Below are positions 1-6,554 of a stretch of DNA of 14,733 nucleotides, one piece after another. Source of the stretch: an uncultured Oscillospiraceae bacterium (GTDB taxonomy: Bacteria > Bacillota_A > Clostridia > Oscillospirales > Oscillospiraceae); assembly GCA_947631215.1 (NCBI GenBank), contig CANRKN010000047.1, positions 1 to 14,733 on the forward strand, read 5' to 3'. Each line of letters opens with the position of its first letter. The stretch's first letter is position 1. Made by a program: the position numbers and the translations under genes. The notes under the pieces are model-generated. The model was not told the origin of the DNA, made no database searches, and worked only from the letters and a program-made list of their open reading frames with translations.

Positions 1-1281
1 GAGCAGGTCCTCACCGGGCTCATGGGCGTGGCGGACACGTTCATGGTGTCCAACGTGGGCGAGGCGGCCATCTCCGGGGTGGCGCTGGTGGACTCGCTCA
101 ACATGCTCATCGTCTATTTCTTCTCCGCCCTGGCCGCCGGCGGCACCATCGTCTGCTCCCAGTACATAGGCCAGGACGATAAACTCCAGGCCAACCGGGC
201 CTCCGCCCAGGTGCTGAGCGCGTCCTTCGGCCTTTCCATGGCCTGCTGCCTGGTGCTGGTCCCCCTGCGCCGGCCTGTGCTGGGGCTCATCTTCGGCACG
301 GTGGAGCCCGCGGTCATGGACTCGGCGGACGTGTATCTGCTGGTGACGGCGCTGAGCTATCCCTTCCTGGCCCTCTATACCGCCAGCGCGGCGCTGTTCC
401 GGGCCACCGGCGACTCCCGCCGGCCCATGATCGTGGCCCTGGTGGCGGATGTATTGAACATCATCGGCAACGCCATCCTCATCTTTGGCTGCGGCATGGG
501 GGTGCTGGGGGCGGCCCTGGCGACCTTGGCCAGCCGCATCGTCAGCGCCGCGGTGATGCTCCGGTTCCAGGCCCGGCCCGGGCAGGTCATCTCCCTGGGC
601 AAACTGAGCTCTTTCCGGCCAGACGGCACCATGCTCCGGCGCATCCTGCGCCTGGGCATTCCCTCGGCTATCGAAAACGGCATGTTCCAGTTCGGCAAGC
701 TGGTGGTCCAGTCCACGGTGTCCGTGCTGGGCACCACGGCCATCGCCTCCCAGGCCATCATCGCGGTGATGGACTCCTGCTGCGGCATGCCCGGCCAGGC
801 CATCGGCATCGGCCTTCTCACCGTGGCGGGCCAGTGCATGGGCCGGGGCCGGCCCGACGAGGCCAAAAAGTATATGATATACTTTACCAAGATATCCACC
901 GTGGTGGTGCTCATCTCCGGCGGTATCATCAGCGCGGGGGCGCCGCTCATAACGAAGCTCACGGCCCTGTCCCCCGAGGGGCGGGCGCTGACCTGCCAGA
1001 TCACCTGGTTCGTGTCGGCGATGCGGCTCATCCTGTGGCCCATGGCCTTCACCCTGCCCAACGGCCTGCGGGCCGCGGGGGACGTGTCCTTCACCATGTG
1101 GGTGGGCACCGTCAGCATGTGGACGCTGCGGGTGGGCCTTTCCTGGTACCTGTGCCGGTATACCGGCGTGGGCCTCTGGGGCATATGGTTCGGCTGGTGC
1201 GCCGACTGGGTGCTGCGGGGCGCCTGCTTCGTGTGGCGGCTCCGGTCCAACAAGTGGCAGGACCACAACGTGCTGGCATAA
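1..1281 (+). CDS. MATE family multidrug/cation efflux transporter, N-terminus cut by window edge
   Basis: The open frame runs in from the left edge (frame 1) to a TAA; 426 residues are visible. MATE proteins are usually about 450 residues, so only some 20-30 are missing. The visible start (GLMGVADTFMVS) matches the conserved first-helix region of MATE transporters. Eleven or so hydrophobic segments follow, with the usual SQYIGQ-type loop, RATGD between helices, a GIPSAIENGMFQ-type start of the second half, and an LPNGLRAAGD loop mirroring RATGD. MATE proteins exchange Na+ or H+ for drugs or metabolites across the cytoplasmic membrane. The first in-window ATG (position 22) is an internal Met, not the start. 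The gene converges on a DtxR-like regulator and shares a terminator with it. The substrate cannot be read from sequence. Confidence 0.93.
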   Translation, partial: EQVLTGLMGVADTFMVSNVGEAAISGVALVDSLNMLIVYFFSALAAGGTIVCSQYIGQDDKLQANRASAQVLSASFGLSMACCLVLVPLRRPVLGLIFGTVEPAVMDSADVYLLVTALSYPFLALYTASAALFRATGDSRRPMIVALVADVLNIIGNAILIFGCGMGVLGAALATLASRIVSAAVMLRFQARPGQVISLGKLSSFRPDGTMLRRILRLGIPSAIENGMFQFGKLVVQSTVSVLGTTAIASQAIIAVMDSCCGMPGQAIGIGLLTVAGQCMGRGRPDEAKKYMIYFTKISTVVVLISGGIISAGAPLITKLTALSPEGRALTCQITWFVSAMRLILWPMAFTLPNGLRAAGDVSFTMWVGTVSMWTLRVGLSWYLCRYTGVGLWGIWFGWCADWVLRGACFVWRLRSNKWQDHNVLA

Positions 1282-1283
1282 GA

Positions 1284-1310
1284 AAAAGAGCCGCCCGGGG
1301 CGGCTCTTTT
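1284..1310. terminator. Bidirectional rho-independent terminator between MATE and DtxR genes
   Basis: A perfect 12-bp stem (1284-1295 with 1299-1310; GAGCCGCC core, 3-nt loop) has a flanking A-tract on the left and a T-tract on the right. It therefore reads as an intrinsic terminator on both strands, which suits the convergent genes on either side. Confidence 0.92.
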
Positions 1311-1334
1311 CATTTTATGGGAAATGCGCTATAC

Positions 1335-1757
1335 TTATTTTTGCCCGGCATGGGCCCGCTCGTGGGCGGCCCGGTCCAGGTCCGCGGTGACGCCGTGCTC
1401 GGCCATGTGGGCCTGGATGCAGCGGAAGGTCTCGTCGGACAGGTCGTGTTCTATCTTGCAGGCGTCCCGGTAGGCCGTGTCCTTGTCCACGCCCAGGCTC
1501 ATGAGCACCGCCGCGATGGTCTCGTGGCGCTCATAGATGCGCCTGGCGATGGCCAGGCCCTTGTCCTCCAGATAGAGGAGCCGGTCCGCGTCCCGGCGGA
1601 TGTAGCCGTTCTCCTCCAGCTGTTTCATGGCCACGCTGACGGAGGGCTTGGAGTAGCCCAGGGAGTTGGCCACGTCGATGGAGCGGACGACGCCCTTTTC
1701 CAGGCCGATCATATAGATGGCCTCCAGATAATCCTCCGCGGACTCGTGGATGTTCAT
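1335..1757 (-). CDS. DtxR/MntR-family metal-dependent transcriptional regulator
   Basis: A 140-residue protein with an N-terminal winged helix (HESAEDYLEAIY, then recognition-helix region GYSKPSVSVAMKQL at about 35-47) and the short dimerisation/metal domain of MntR-length members; there is no SH3-like third domain. Expected metal ligands by alignment to known members are D9, E12, H78, C100, E103 and H104 (CKIEHDLSDE). D9 is the MntR-like residue at the first position, while C100 is the DtxR/IdeR-like residue at the fourth, so metal choice (Mn, Fe or other) is unclear. Start is ATG with GGGAG 7 nt upstream. It probably represses metal uptake genes, but no transporter of that type lies in the window. 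The promoter is given separately. Confidence 0.9.
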   Translation of the reverse strand: MNIHESAEDYLEAIYMIGLEKGVVRSIDVANSLGYSKPSVSVAMKQLEENGYIRRDADRLLYLEDKGLAIARRIYERHETIAAVLMSLGVDKDTAYRDACKIEHDLSDETFRCIQAHMAEHGVTADLDRAAHERAHAGQK

Positions 1758-1774
1758 GGGCGCACTCCCTGTTC

Positions 1775-1799
1775 TTGATAGTTTAATTTATTGTATCAT
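1775..1799. promoter_or_regulatory. Possible operator (TTGATA...TATCAT) over the DtxR-gene -10
   Basis: An AT-rich stretch holds the inverted arms TGATA (1776-1780) and TATCA (1794-1798) around a 13-bp centre. It covers the -10 of the minus-strand promoter, where an autoregulatory DtxR-type site would be expected. The arms are short and do not match a published DtxR or MntR box that I can recall, so this is speculative. TTGATA could instead be a -35 for cca, but no good -10 is spaced correctly. Confidence 0.25.
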
Positions 1800-1818
1800 A
1801 TCCATCGGAAAAATACAA
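1790..1818 (-). promoter_or_regulatory. Sigma-A-like promoter for the DtxR-family gene
   Basis: On the minus strand TTGTAT (1813-1818) and TACAAT (1790-1795) are separated by 17 bp, a good sigma-A arrangement. Transcription would begin near 1783, about 26 bp upstream of the ATG. Confidence 0.65.
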
Positions 1819-1830
1819 GCGAGGCATGCC

Positions 1831-3171
1831 ATGACCAATATCCCCGCACCCATCGAAACGCTGCTCGGCGCCCTGAGGGCGGCGGGCTATGAGGCGTATC
1901 CGGTGGGGGGCTGCGTGCGGGACAGCCTCATGGGCCGCGTCCCGGCGGACTGGGACCTGTGCACCAGCGCCCTGCCCACGGAGACGGAGGCGGTCTTTGC
2001 CGGATACCGGCTCATCGAGACGGGCCTGAAGCACGGCACCGTCGCGGTGCTGACCGACATGGGCCCCGTGGAGATCACCACCTTCCGGGCCGACGGCGCT
2101 TATGCCGACGGCCGCCATCCCGACGCGGTGACCTTCGTGCCGGATATACGGGAGGACCTGGCCCGGCGGGACTTCACCGTCAATGCCATGGCCCTGGCCC
2201 CGGACGGGACGGTGATAGACCCCTTTGGAGGCCGGGCGGACCTGGCAGCCGGCGTCATCCGCTGCGTGGGGGAGCCGGACGCCCGCTTTCATGAGGACGG
2301 GCTGCGCATATTGCGGGCGCTGCGGTTCGCCTCCAAGCTGGACTTTGAGATAGAGCCGGCCACGGCCCGGAGCGTGCTTGCGGACAGGGCGCTGCTGGAT
2401 GGCATCTCCCGGGAGCGGGTGCTCTCGGAGCTCAAAGGCCTGCTCATTGGCCCGGGGGCGGGGCGGGTGCTGCGGGAATTTGCCCCGGTCATCTTCCAGG
2501 TCATCCCGGAGCTGGCGGCCGCGGATGGCTTTGACCAGCACAACCCCTATCACATCCACGACGTGTGGACCCACACCACCATGGCGGTGGACGCCTCTCC
2601 CCGGGATGAGACCCTGCGCCTTACCATGCTGCTGCACGACGTGGCCAAGCCGGAGAAGTTCTTCACGGACGAAAAGGGCGCGGGCCACTTCTACGGCCAC
2701 GCCCAGGCGGGGGCGGAGACGGCGGACCGCATTCTGCGCAGGCTCAAGTGCGACAACGGCACCCGCCAGACGGTGGTCACCCTCATCGACAACCATGACA
2801 TCCAGCCGCCCCAGACCCCCCGGGCCATGAGAAGGCTCCTGGCAAAGGTGGGGGAGGAGAAGGTCCGGCAGCTCATCGCCTGCTGGCGGGCGGACCAGTC
2901 CGACCGGGCGGAGGAGATCATGGCCCGGAACATGCCCATGATAGACGCCGCGGAGGGGCTTTTGGAAGAGGTCCTCCGCGGGGAGACCTGCCTTTCGGTG
3001 AAGAGCCTCGCGGTGAACGGCCGGGACATCCTGGCCCTGGGGGTAAAAAAGGGCCCGGAGGTGGGGCGGATATTGAATGGACTTTTCGCCTTGGTGCTGG
3101 ACGGGGCCCTGCCCAACCGGCGGGAGGAGCTGCTGGCTAAGGCGGCGGAGCTGGCGGCGGAGGAAGAATAA
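1831..3171 (+). CDS. cca: CCA tRNA nucleotidyltransferase with HD domain
   Basis: A 446-residue enzyme that adds or repairs the 3' CCA end of tRNAs from CTP and ATP, template-free, in the cytoplasm. The N-terminal class II nucleotidyltransferase fold is plain: GGCVRD (26-31), the catalytic DWD pair D40/D42, RRDFTVNAMA (112-121), and the EDGLRILRALRFA motif (155-167) joining the base-recognition and neck regions. A C-terminal HD phosphohydrolase domain follows (HIHDVWTHT, HD at 269-270, HFYGHAQAG). The start is the ATG at 1831 with GAGG 6 nt upstream. The frame is open back to 1750, but those codons fall in the divergent promoter region and lack homology. No convincing terminator follows, and the next gene has its own promoter. 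Confidence 0.95.
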   Translation: MTNIPAPIETLLGALRAAGYEAYPVGGCVRDSLMGRVPADWDLCTSALPTETEAVFAGYRLIETGLKHGTVAVLTDMGPVEITTFRADGAYADGRHPDAVTFVPDIREDLARRDFTVNAMALAPDGTVIDPFGGRADLAAGVIRCVGEPDARFHEDGLRILRALRFASKLDFEIEPATARSVLADRALLDGISRERVLSELKGLLIGPGAGRVLREFAPVIFQVIPELAAADGFDQHNPYHIHDVWTHTTMAVDASPRDETLRLTMLLHDVAKPEKFFTDEKGAGHFYGHAQAGAETADRILRRLKCDNGTRQTVVTLIDNHDIQPPQTPRAMRRLLAKVGEEKVRQLIACWRADQSDRAEEIMARNMPMIDAAEGLLEEVLRGETCLSVKSLAVNGRDILALGVKKGPEVGRILNGLFALVLDGALPNRREELLAKAAELAAEEE

Positions 3172-3247
3172 AAACGCCCCGTTTCGACCGATTTTTCCGG
3201 CGCTTTTTCAGCGGCGAAAAAATGTGGGATAAATATGCATAATTTGC

Positions 3248-3276
3248 TTGCCTTTTTCGGAAAAGGTATTTATAAT
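3248..3276 (+). promoter_or_regulatory. Sigma-A promoter for the coiled-coil gene
   Basis: TTGCCT (3248-3253), a 17-bp spacer and a perfect TATAAT (3271-3276) stand in an AT-rich island. Expected start of transcription is near 3283, giving a leader of about 37 nt with AGGAGG at 3305-3310. Confidence 0.85.
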
Positions 3277-3319
3277 ATATATCCGTAATTCATCTTATTT
3301 CCACAGGAGGAAAAATATC

Positions 3320-3655
3320 ATGCCCAGACCCAAGGGAAGCAAGAACAAGAAGTCCATCGCCTCTGTGGCGAAGGTGGAGGAAAAGCTGGCCGCCCAGGAG
3401 GCGCTGAAAAAGACCCTGGAGGCCGAGCAGGCGGACATCCTGGCCGCCATCGAGAAACAGAAGCAGCTTCTCAAGGCCAAGAAAAAGGAGCTGCGGGCTG
3501 TGGAGAAGTCCATCCTGACCCTGGAGCAGAAGAAGGTGGAGGCCGCCGCCATCGAGACCGCCGTGGCCCAGAAGGCGGAGATCGAGAAGGTCGTGACAAA
3601 GCTTGTCAGCAGCGGAAAGTCCGCCGAAGACATCCTGGAGATGCTGAAAAAATAA
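3320..3655 (+). CDS. Small Lys/Glu-rich coiled-coil protein with AT-hook-like N-terminus
   Basis: A 111-residue protein I cannot assign to a characterised family. The start is ATG with a perfect AGGAGG 9 nt upstream; an in-frame upstream extension is not needed. The first 12 residues (MPRPKGSKNKKS) are basic and resemble an AT-hook core (RPKG). From about 15 to 92 the sequence is almost entirely A, E, K, L, Q, V and I with heptad spacing, predicting one long coiled coil. It ends in a short helix (SGKSAEDILEMLKK). There are no F, W, Y, C or H residues. The gene stands alone between a strong promoter and a strong terminator, suggesting constitutive, abundant expression. A DNA-binding or nucleoid-associated role is an inference from the basic tail only. 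Confidence 0.85.
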   Translation: MPRPKGSKNKKSIASVAKVEEKLAAQEALKKTLEAEQADILAAIEKQKQLLKAKKKELRAVEKSILTLEQKKVEAAAIETAVAQKAEIEKVVTKLVSSGKSAEDILEMLKK

Positions 3656-3669
3656 ACCGTCCCCTTATT

Positions 3670-3700
3670 CCGGCCGGCTGTATCGCCGGCCGGTATTTTT
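3670..3700 (+). terminator. Rho-independent terminator of the coiled-coil gene
   Basis: A perfect 9-bp stem CCGGCCGGC (3670-3678)/GCCGGCCGG (3685-3693) with a 6-nt loop is followed by TATTTTTAT. It ends 5 nt before the ATG of the HAD gene. Confidence 0.9.
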
Positions 3701-3705
3701 ATCGT

Positions 3706-4458
3706 ATGGACTGTAAAGAGATTTGCCGCGTCCTGCGGGACAAAAAGGCGGCCCTGTTCGACATGGACGGCACGCTCATTGACTCCATCGGCATATGGAA
3801 CGAGACGGACCGGCGCCTGCACGTGGAGCTGACGGGCATCGAGCCGGATATGGCGGCGCTCCAGGCCTTGCGGGACGACGCCCTGCGCAGGTTCCGGGGG
3901 GAGGAGAATCCCTATCTCTGCTATGGCGCGGAGCTGAAAGCGCGGTACCGTACCGCCCTCTCTGCCCGGGAGATATATGAGCGCCGGTACGCCATCGCCC
4001 ACGCTCTTTTGGAGCGGGTGGACTATAAGCCCGGAGCGGACCGGTTTTTATGGGCGCTGAAAGGCGCGGGCCTGCGGCTCATACTGGTGACCACCACCCG
4101 CCGGCGCACCATAGAGACATATCGGACCAAAAACGAAAATATCATGAAAAAGGCCCCGCTGGACGCGCTTTTTGAGCACATCTATACCTGCGAGGACGCC
4201 AAAAACATCAAGCCGGACCCGGAGATATATTTTACGCTCTTTCGTGATACGGGCCTTTTGCCGGAGGACTGCGTGGTATTTGAGGACTCCCTCACCGGCG
4301 TCCGGGCGGCGAAGGACGCGGGGCTCTTCACCGTGGCGGTATACGACAAATATTCCGACGCCGACAGGGAGGAGATAATTTCCCTGGCGGACGGATATAT
4401 CGACGGCTTTCCGGCGCTGACGGAAATGCTTGCCGGAAAAGAGGAGAATAAAGCATGA
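3706..4458 (+). CDS. HAD-superfamily hydrolase (phosphatase/phosphoglucomutase-like)
   Basis: A 250-residue cytoplasmic HAD hydrolase with all four motifs: DMDGT (D19 nucleophile, D21 acid/base), T129 in LVTTTRR, K169 in NIKPDPEIY, and acidic E193/D194 in VFEDSLTG. A helical cap lies between motifs I and II (about 28-110), as in the beta-phosphoglucomutase/phosphoglycolate phosphatase group. The substrate is unknown. The start is unusual: the ATG follows the preceding terminator by 5 nt with no Shine-Dalgarno, and no other ATG, GTG or TTG lies before motif I apart from the Met inside it. The stop overlaps the next gene's start (ATGA at 4455-4458), so the genes are translationally coupled. Confidence 0.88.
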   Translation: MDCKEICRVLRDKKAALFDMDGTLIDSIGIWNETDRRLHVELTGIEPDMAALQALRDDALRRFRGEENPYLCYGAELKARYRTALSAREIYERRYAIAHALLERVDYKPGADRFLWALKGAGLRLILVTTTRRRTIETYRTKNENIMKKAPLDALFEHIYTCEDAKNIKPDPEIYFTLFRDTGLLPEDCVVFEDSLTGVRAAKDAGLFTVAVYDKYSDADREEIISLADGYIDGFPALTEMLAGKEENKA

Positions 4459-4733
4459 AGAAATTTGACCGCATCATGGCCGTGGTCATGTCCCTGACGG
4501 GCGCGGCTTATCTCGGCTACGTCATATGGCAGATCTGGGACCGGTCCGCCCGGCCGGAATTCTACGCCGTGAACTCCGCGCCCTGGTATACGTCCATGGA
4601 GCTCATGGGGATCATCGCCGCGGCCCTCATCGCCCTGGAGATGGTGGTCTACATGTCCCTTCGCCGGTTCGCCGAGCGGGCGGATAAACAGAAAAACGCC
4701 GGGAAAACTGGAAAGAAGGACGAAGAGCCCTGA
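4455..4733 (+). CDS. Small two-helix membrane protein, unknown function
   Basis: 92 residues with two hydrophobic helices (about 7-27 and 47-68), an intervening loop containing RPEFYAVNSAPWYTS, and a hydrophilic Lys/Glu-rich C-terminal tail after RRFAERADKQ. Basic residues lie at the N-terminus and after helix two, suggesting both ends are cytoplasmic. GAGGAG sits 8 nt before the ATG, which overlaps the HAD stop. I do not recognise a family. Its place between the HAD gene and a VanZ-like gene suggests a membrane-associated role. Confidence 0.8.
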   Translation: MKKFDRIMAVVMSLTGAAYLGYVIWQIWDRSARPEFYAVNSAPWYTSMELMGIIAAALIALEMVVYMSLRRFAERADKQKNAGKTGKKDEEP

Positions 4734-4737
4734 CAGC

Positions 4738-5205
4738 ATGGAGAAAATCCCCCAAAAGCGGATATGGATCGTCTTTGCCGTCTACGCCGCGGTGCTCATC
4801 TGGCTGCTCTTTGGCCAGCGGCTGGGCTCGCCCCTGACGGAGGAGACCCTGGGCGGGGCCAGCCGGTTAAACCTGGAGCCCTTTGCCATCATCCGCCACT
4901 TCCTGCGGGTCGCGGCCCTGGCCGATAAGCCCTGGCTGGTGCGCCTGGCGGTGGTGAATCTGGCGGGGAACGTAGCGGTGTTCGTGCCCATGGGCGTGTT
5001 CCTGCCCTGGCTGTGGCCGCCTATGCGGAAGATATGGCTGTTCCTGCCCGTCGTCCTGGCGCTCATCGTCCTTATCGAGGTGGTGCAGTACGCCACATAC
5101 CTCGGCGTATGCGACGTGGACGACCTCATCCTGAACGCCGCCGGCTGCCTCATGGGCTGGGCTACATTCACGCTGGCCCGCCATATCCGTGAGAAGAAGA
5201 ATTAA
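4738..5205 (+). CDS. VanZ-like family membrane protein
   Basis: 155 residues with about four transmembrane helices (roughly 8-25, 72-93, 99-120, 129-147). It shows the VanZ-like signatures: NLEPF (45-49) in the loop after helix one, NLAGNVAVFVPMG (74-86), EVVQY (114-118) and CDVDDLILNAAG (125-136). VanZ gives low-level teicoplanin resistance in the vanA cluster, but most family members are stand-alone proteins of unknown function, and no van genes are near. The ATG is 4 nt after the preceding TGA and has no strong SD, so translation is probably coupled to the upstream gene. Confidence 0.85.
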   Translation: MEKIPQKRIWIVFAVYAAVLIWLLFGQRLGSPLTEETLGGASRLNLEPFAIIRHFLRVAALADKPWLVRLAVVNLAGNVAVFVPMGVFLPWLWPPMRKIWLFLPVVLALIVLIEVVQYATYLGVCDVDDLILNAAGCLMGWATFTLARHIREKKN

Positions 5206-5218
5206 AACAGTACCTTTC

Positions 5219-5336
5219 AGGCCCCCTCAGACGAGGGGGCTGTCGCCGCTAAAAGCGGTGACTGGGGGAGGGAAATTAAATTCTCTCCCTCCGTCGCGGC
5301 TGGCGCCGCGCCACCTCCCTCGTCCGAGGGAGGCTT
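5219..5336. repeat. Mosaic palindromic intergenic repeat (MITE/REP-like)
   Basis: The stretch is a large imperfect palindrome: its first 28 nt match the reverse complement of its last 28 at most positions (shared core GACGAGGG). Each side is itself a set of hairpins: GCCCCCTC/GAGGGGGC (5221-5240), GTCGCCGCT/AGCGGTGAC (5242-5262), an AT-centred middle (5264-5292), CGCGGC/GCCGCG (5295-5310) and CCTCCCTCG/CGAGGGAGG (5314-5333). The form resembles dispersed CTCCCT...GAGGGAG elements I recall from other gut Clostridia, though no second copy lies in this window. No coding potential is evident. Confidence 0.65.
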
Positions 5337-5340
5337 TTTT
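5314..5340 (+). terminator. Rho-independent terminator formed by the right arm of the repeat
   Basis: A 9-bp stem CCTCCCTCG/CGAGGGAGG with a 2-nt gap (effectively a 4-nt loop after fraying) is followed by GC and six T. It would end transcription from the HAD/VanZ cluster before the trx promoter. Confidence 0.8.
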
Positions 5341-5364
5341 GTGGACCAAATGGTTATACTGCTC

Positions 5365-5393
5365 TTGCGGGTGAGGGCGGGGTGTGATACAAT
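5365..5393 (+). promoter_or_regulatory. Extended -10 promoter for the trxB-trxA-valS operon
   Basis: TTGCGG (5365-5370), 17 bp, and TACAAT (5388-5393) preceded by TGA (extended -10 TGn). Expected start is near 5400, so the leader is only about 28 nt, too short for a T-box or riboswitch. Confidence 0.75.
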
Positions 5394-5427
5394 ACAAAAT
5401 TGCAAATCATGGCATGGAGGACATCCC

Positions 5428-6255
5428 ATGGCGGAGCTTTACGACATCCTTATCCTGGGCGCTGGGCCCGCGGGCATTTCGGCGGCCCTGACGGCGAAGG
5501 CCCGGGGCAGAAACACCGTGATCCTCTCGGCGGAGCCCCTCAATACGCCCCTGGCCAAGGCGCCCCATATCGCCAACTACCCGGGCGTGGCTGCCATGGA
5601 CGGGCGTCAGCTTCTGGCCTCCATGCTGGGCAACGTCTTCGAGCAGGGCGTGCCCATCCACACCGGCCGGGTCACCAATGCCGTGGCCTTTGACGGGAAG
5701 TTCATGGTCAGCCAGGAGCAGGAGGTATTCGAGGCCAGGAGCCTCATCCTCTGCCCGGGAGCCCAGCAGGGCACGAAGCCCCTCCCCGGCGAGGCGGAAT
5801 ACCTGGGAAAGGGCGTGAGCTACTGCGCCACCTGCGACGGGATGCTGTATAGGGGCAAACATGTGGCTGTACTGGGCCTGGGCAGCGGGGCGGAGAAGGA
5901 CGCTGCATTTCTGCGCGGCATCGGCTGCGACGTGCTCCTTCTCACCGGGGCCCAGGCGAAAGACGCGGAGATACTGGGCGCGGACGCCGTGACGGCCATC
6001 CGCTGCGGCGGCGAAGAACAGCCCGTGGACGGGGTGTTCATCCTCCGGGACACGGTGGCGGCGGACGCGATCCTGCCGGGCCTCGATATGGCCGGCGGCC
6101 ATATCGCCGTGGGCCCGGATATGCAGACGAATATCCCCGGCGTATTCGCCGCCGGGGACTGCACCGGCCGGCCCTATCAGGTGGCCCGGGCAGTGGGACA
6201 GGGAAACGTGGCGGCCCTGGCCGCCGACAGATATGTGAAGGAGCGGGAGACATGA
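5428..6255 (+). CDS. trxB: Thioredoxin reductase-like FAD flavoprotein, short and lacking the NADPH phosphate motif
   Basis: 275 residues; bacterial TrxB is usually about 305-320. The start is ATG with GGAGG 7 nt upstream; the frame is open further back but enters the promoter. The FAD fold is intact: GAGPAG (11-16), redox pair C133-A-T-C136-D-G, and the C-terminal PGVFAAGDCTG (237-247) with ARAVGQGNVAA. The second Rossmann motif keeps GxGxxA (150-155), but the HRRxxxR motif that binds the NADPH 2'-phosphate is absent (TGAQAKDAEI stands there). The CxxC-to-GD interval is about 110 residues against about 150 in E. coli TrxB, so the pyridine nucleotide domain is reduced. It overlaps trxA by ATGA, so thioredoxin is the likely substrate. 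The electron donor may be NADH, ferredoxin or another carrier. Confidence 0.9.
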   Translation: MAELYDILILGAGPAGISAALTAKARGRNTVILSAEPLNTPLAKAPHIANYPGVAAMDGRQLLASMLGNVFEQGVPIHTGRVTNAVAFDGKFMVSQEQEVFEARSLILCPGAQQGTKPLPGEAEYLGKGVSYCATCDGMLYRGKHVAVLGLGSGAEKDAAFLRGIGCDVLLLTGAQAKDAEILGADAVTAIRCGGEEQPVDGVFILRDTVAADAILPGLDMAGGHIAVGPDMQTNIPGVFAAGDCTGRPYQVARAVGQGNVAALAADRYVKERET

Positions 6256-6554
6256 GCGTGATAGAGCTTACGAAGGACAATTTCGACGAGACCATCGCCG
6301 ACGGCACCACCCTGGTGGACTTCTGGGCCGTATGGTGCACCCCCTGCAAAATGCAGGCCCCCGTGGTGGAGGCCTTCGCGGAAAAGCAGAGCGAGGTGAA
6401 GGTGGGCAAGGTCAACGTGGACGAGCAGATGGACCTGGCCGCCCGGTACGGCATCATGAGCATCCCCACCCTGATGGTGTTTCGGGACGGGGTGCTGGTC
6501 AATAAAACGGTGGGCCTTTCCGGCCCCGAGGAGATAGAGGAGCTGTGCAAATGA
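6252..6554 (+). CDS. trxA: Thioredoxin
   Basis: 100 residues, full thioredoxin length. The active site is WCTPCK (C29, C32), with Thr in place of the usual Gly at the first variable position; the cis-proline loop is intact (SIPT, P72), as is D23 before FWAVWC. It is a cytosolic dithiol carrier for protein disulfides and reductive enzymes. AAGGAG lies 8 nt before the ATG, which overlaps the reductase stop (ATGA, 6252-6255). The trxB-like/trxA pairing says the two proteins are partners. Confidence 0.95.
   Translation: MSVIELTKDNFDETIADGTTLVDFWAVWCTPCKMQAPVVEAFAEKQSEVKVGKVNVDEQMDLAARYGIMSIPTLMVFRDGVLVNKTVGLSGPEEIEELCK

Noticed and set aside
3192..3222. Possible terminator after cca
   Set aside because: TTTTTCCGGCGC can pair with GCGGCGAAAAA only with a bulge and a mismatch, and no T-run follows on the plus strand.
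5393..5428. T-box or riboswitch controlling valS or the trx operon
   Set aside because: The leader is only about 28 nt and there is no room for a T-box inside trxA.
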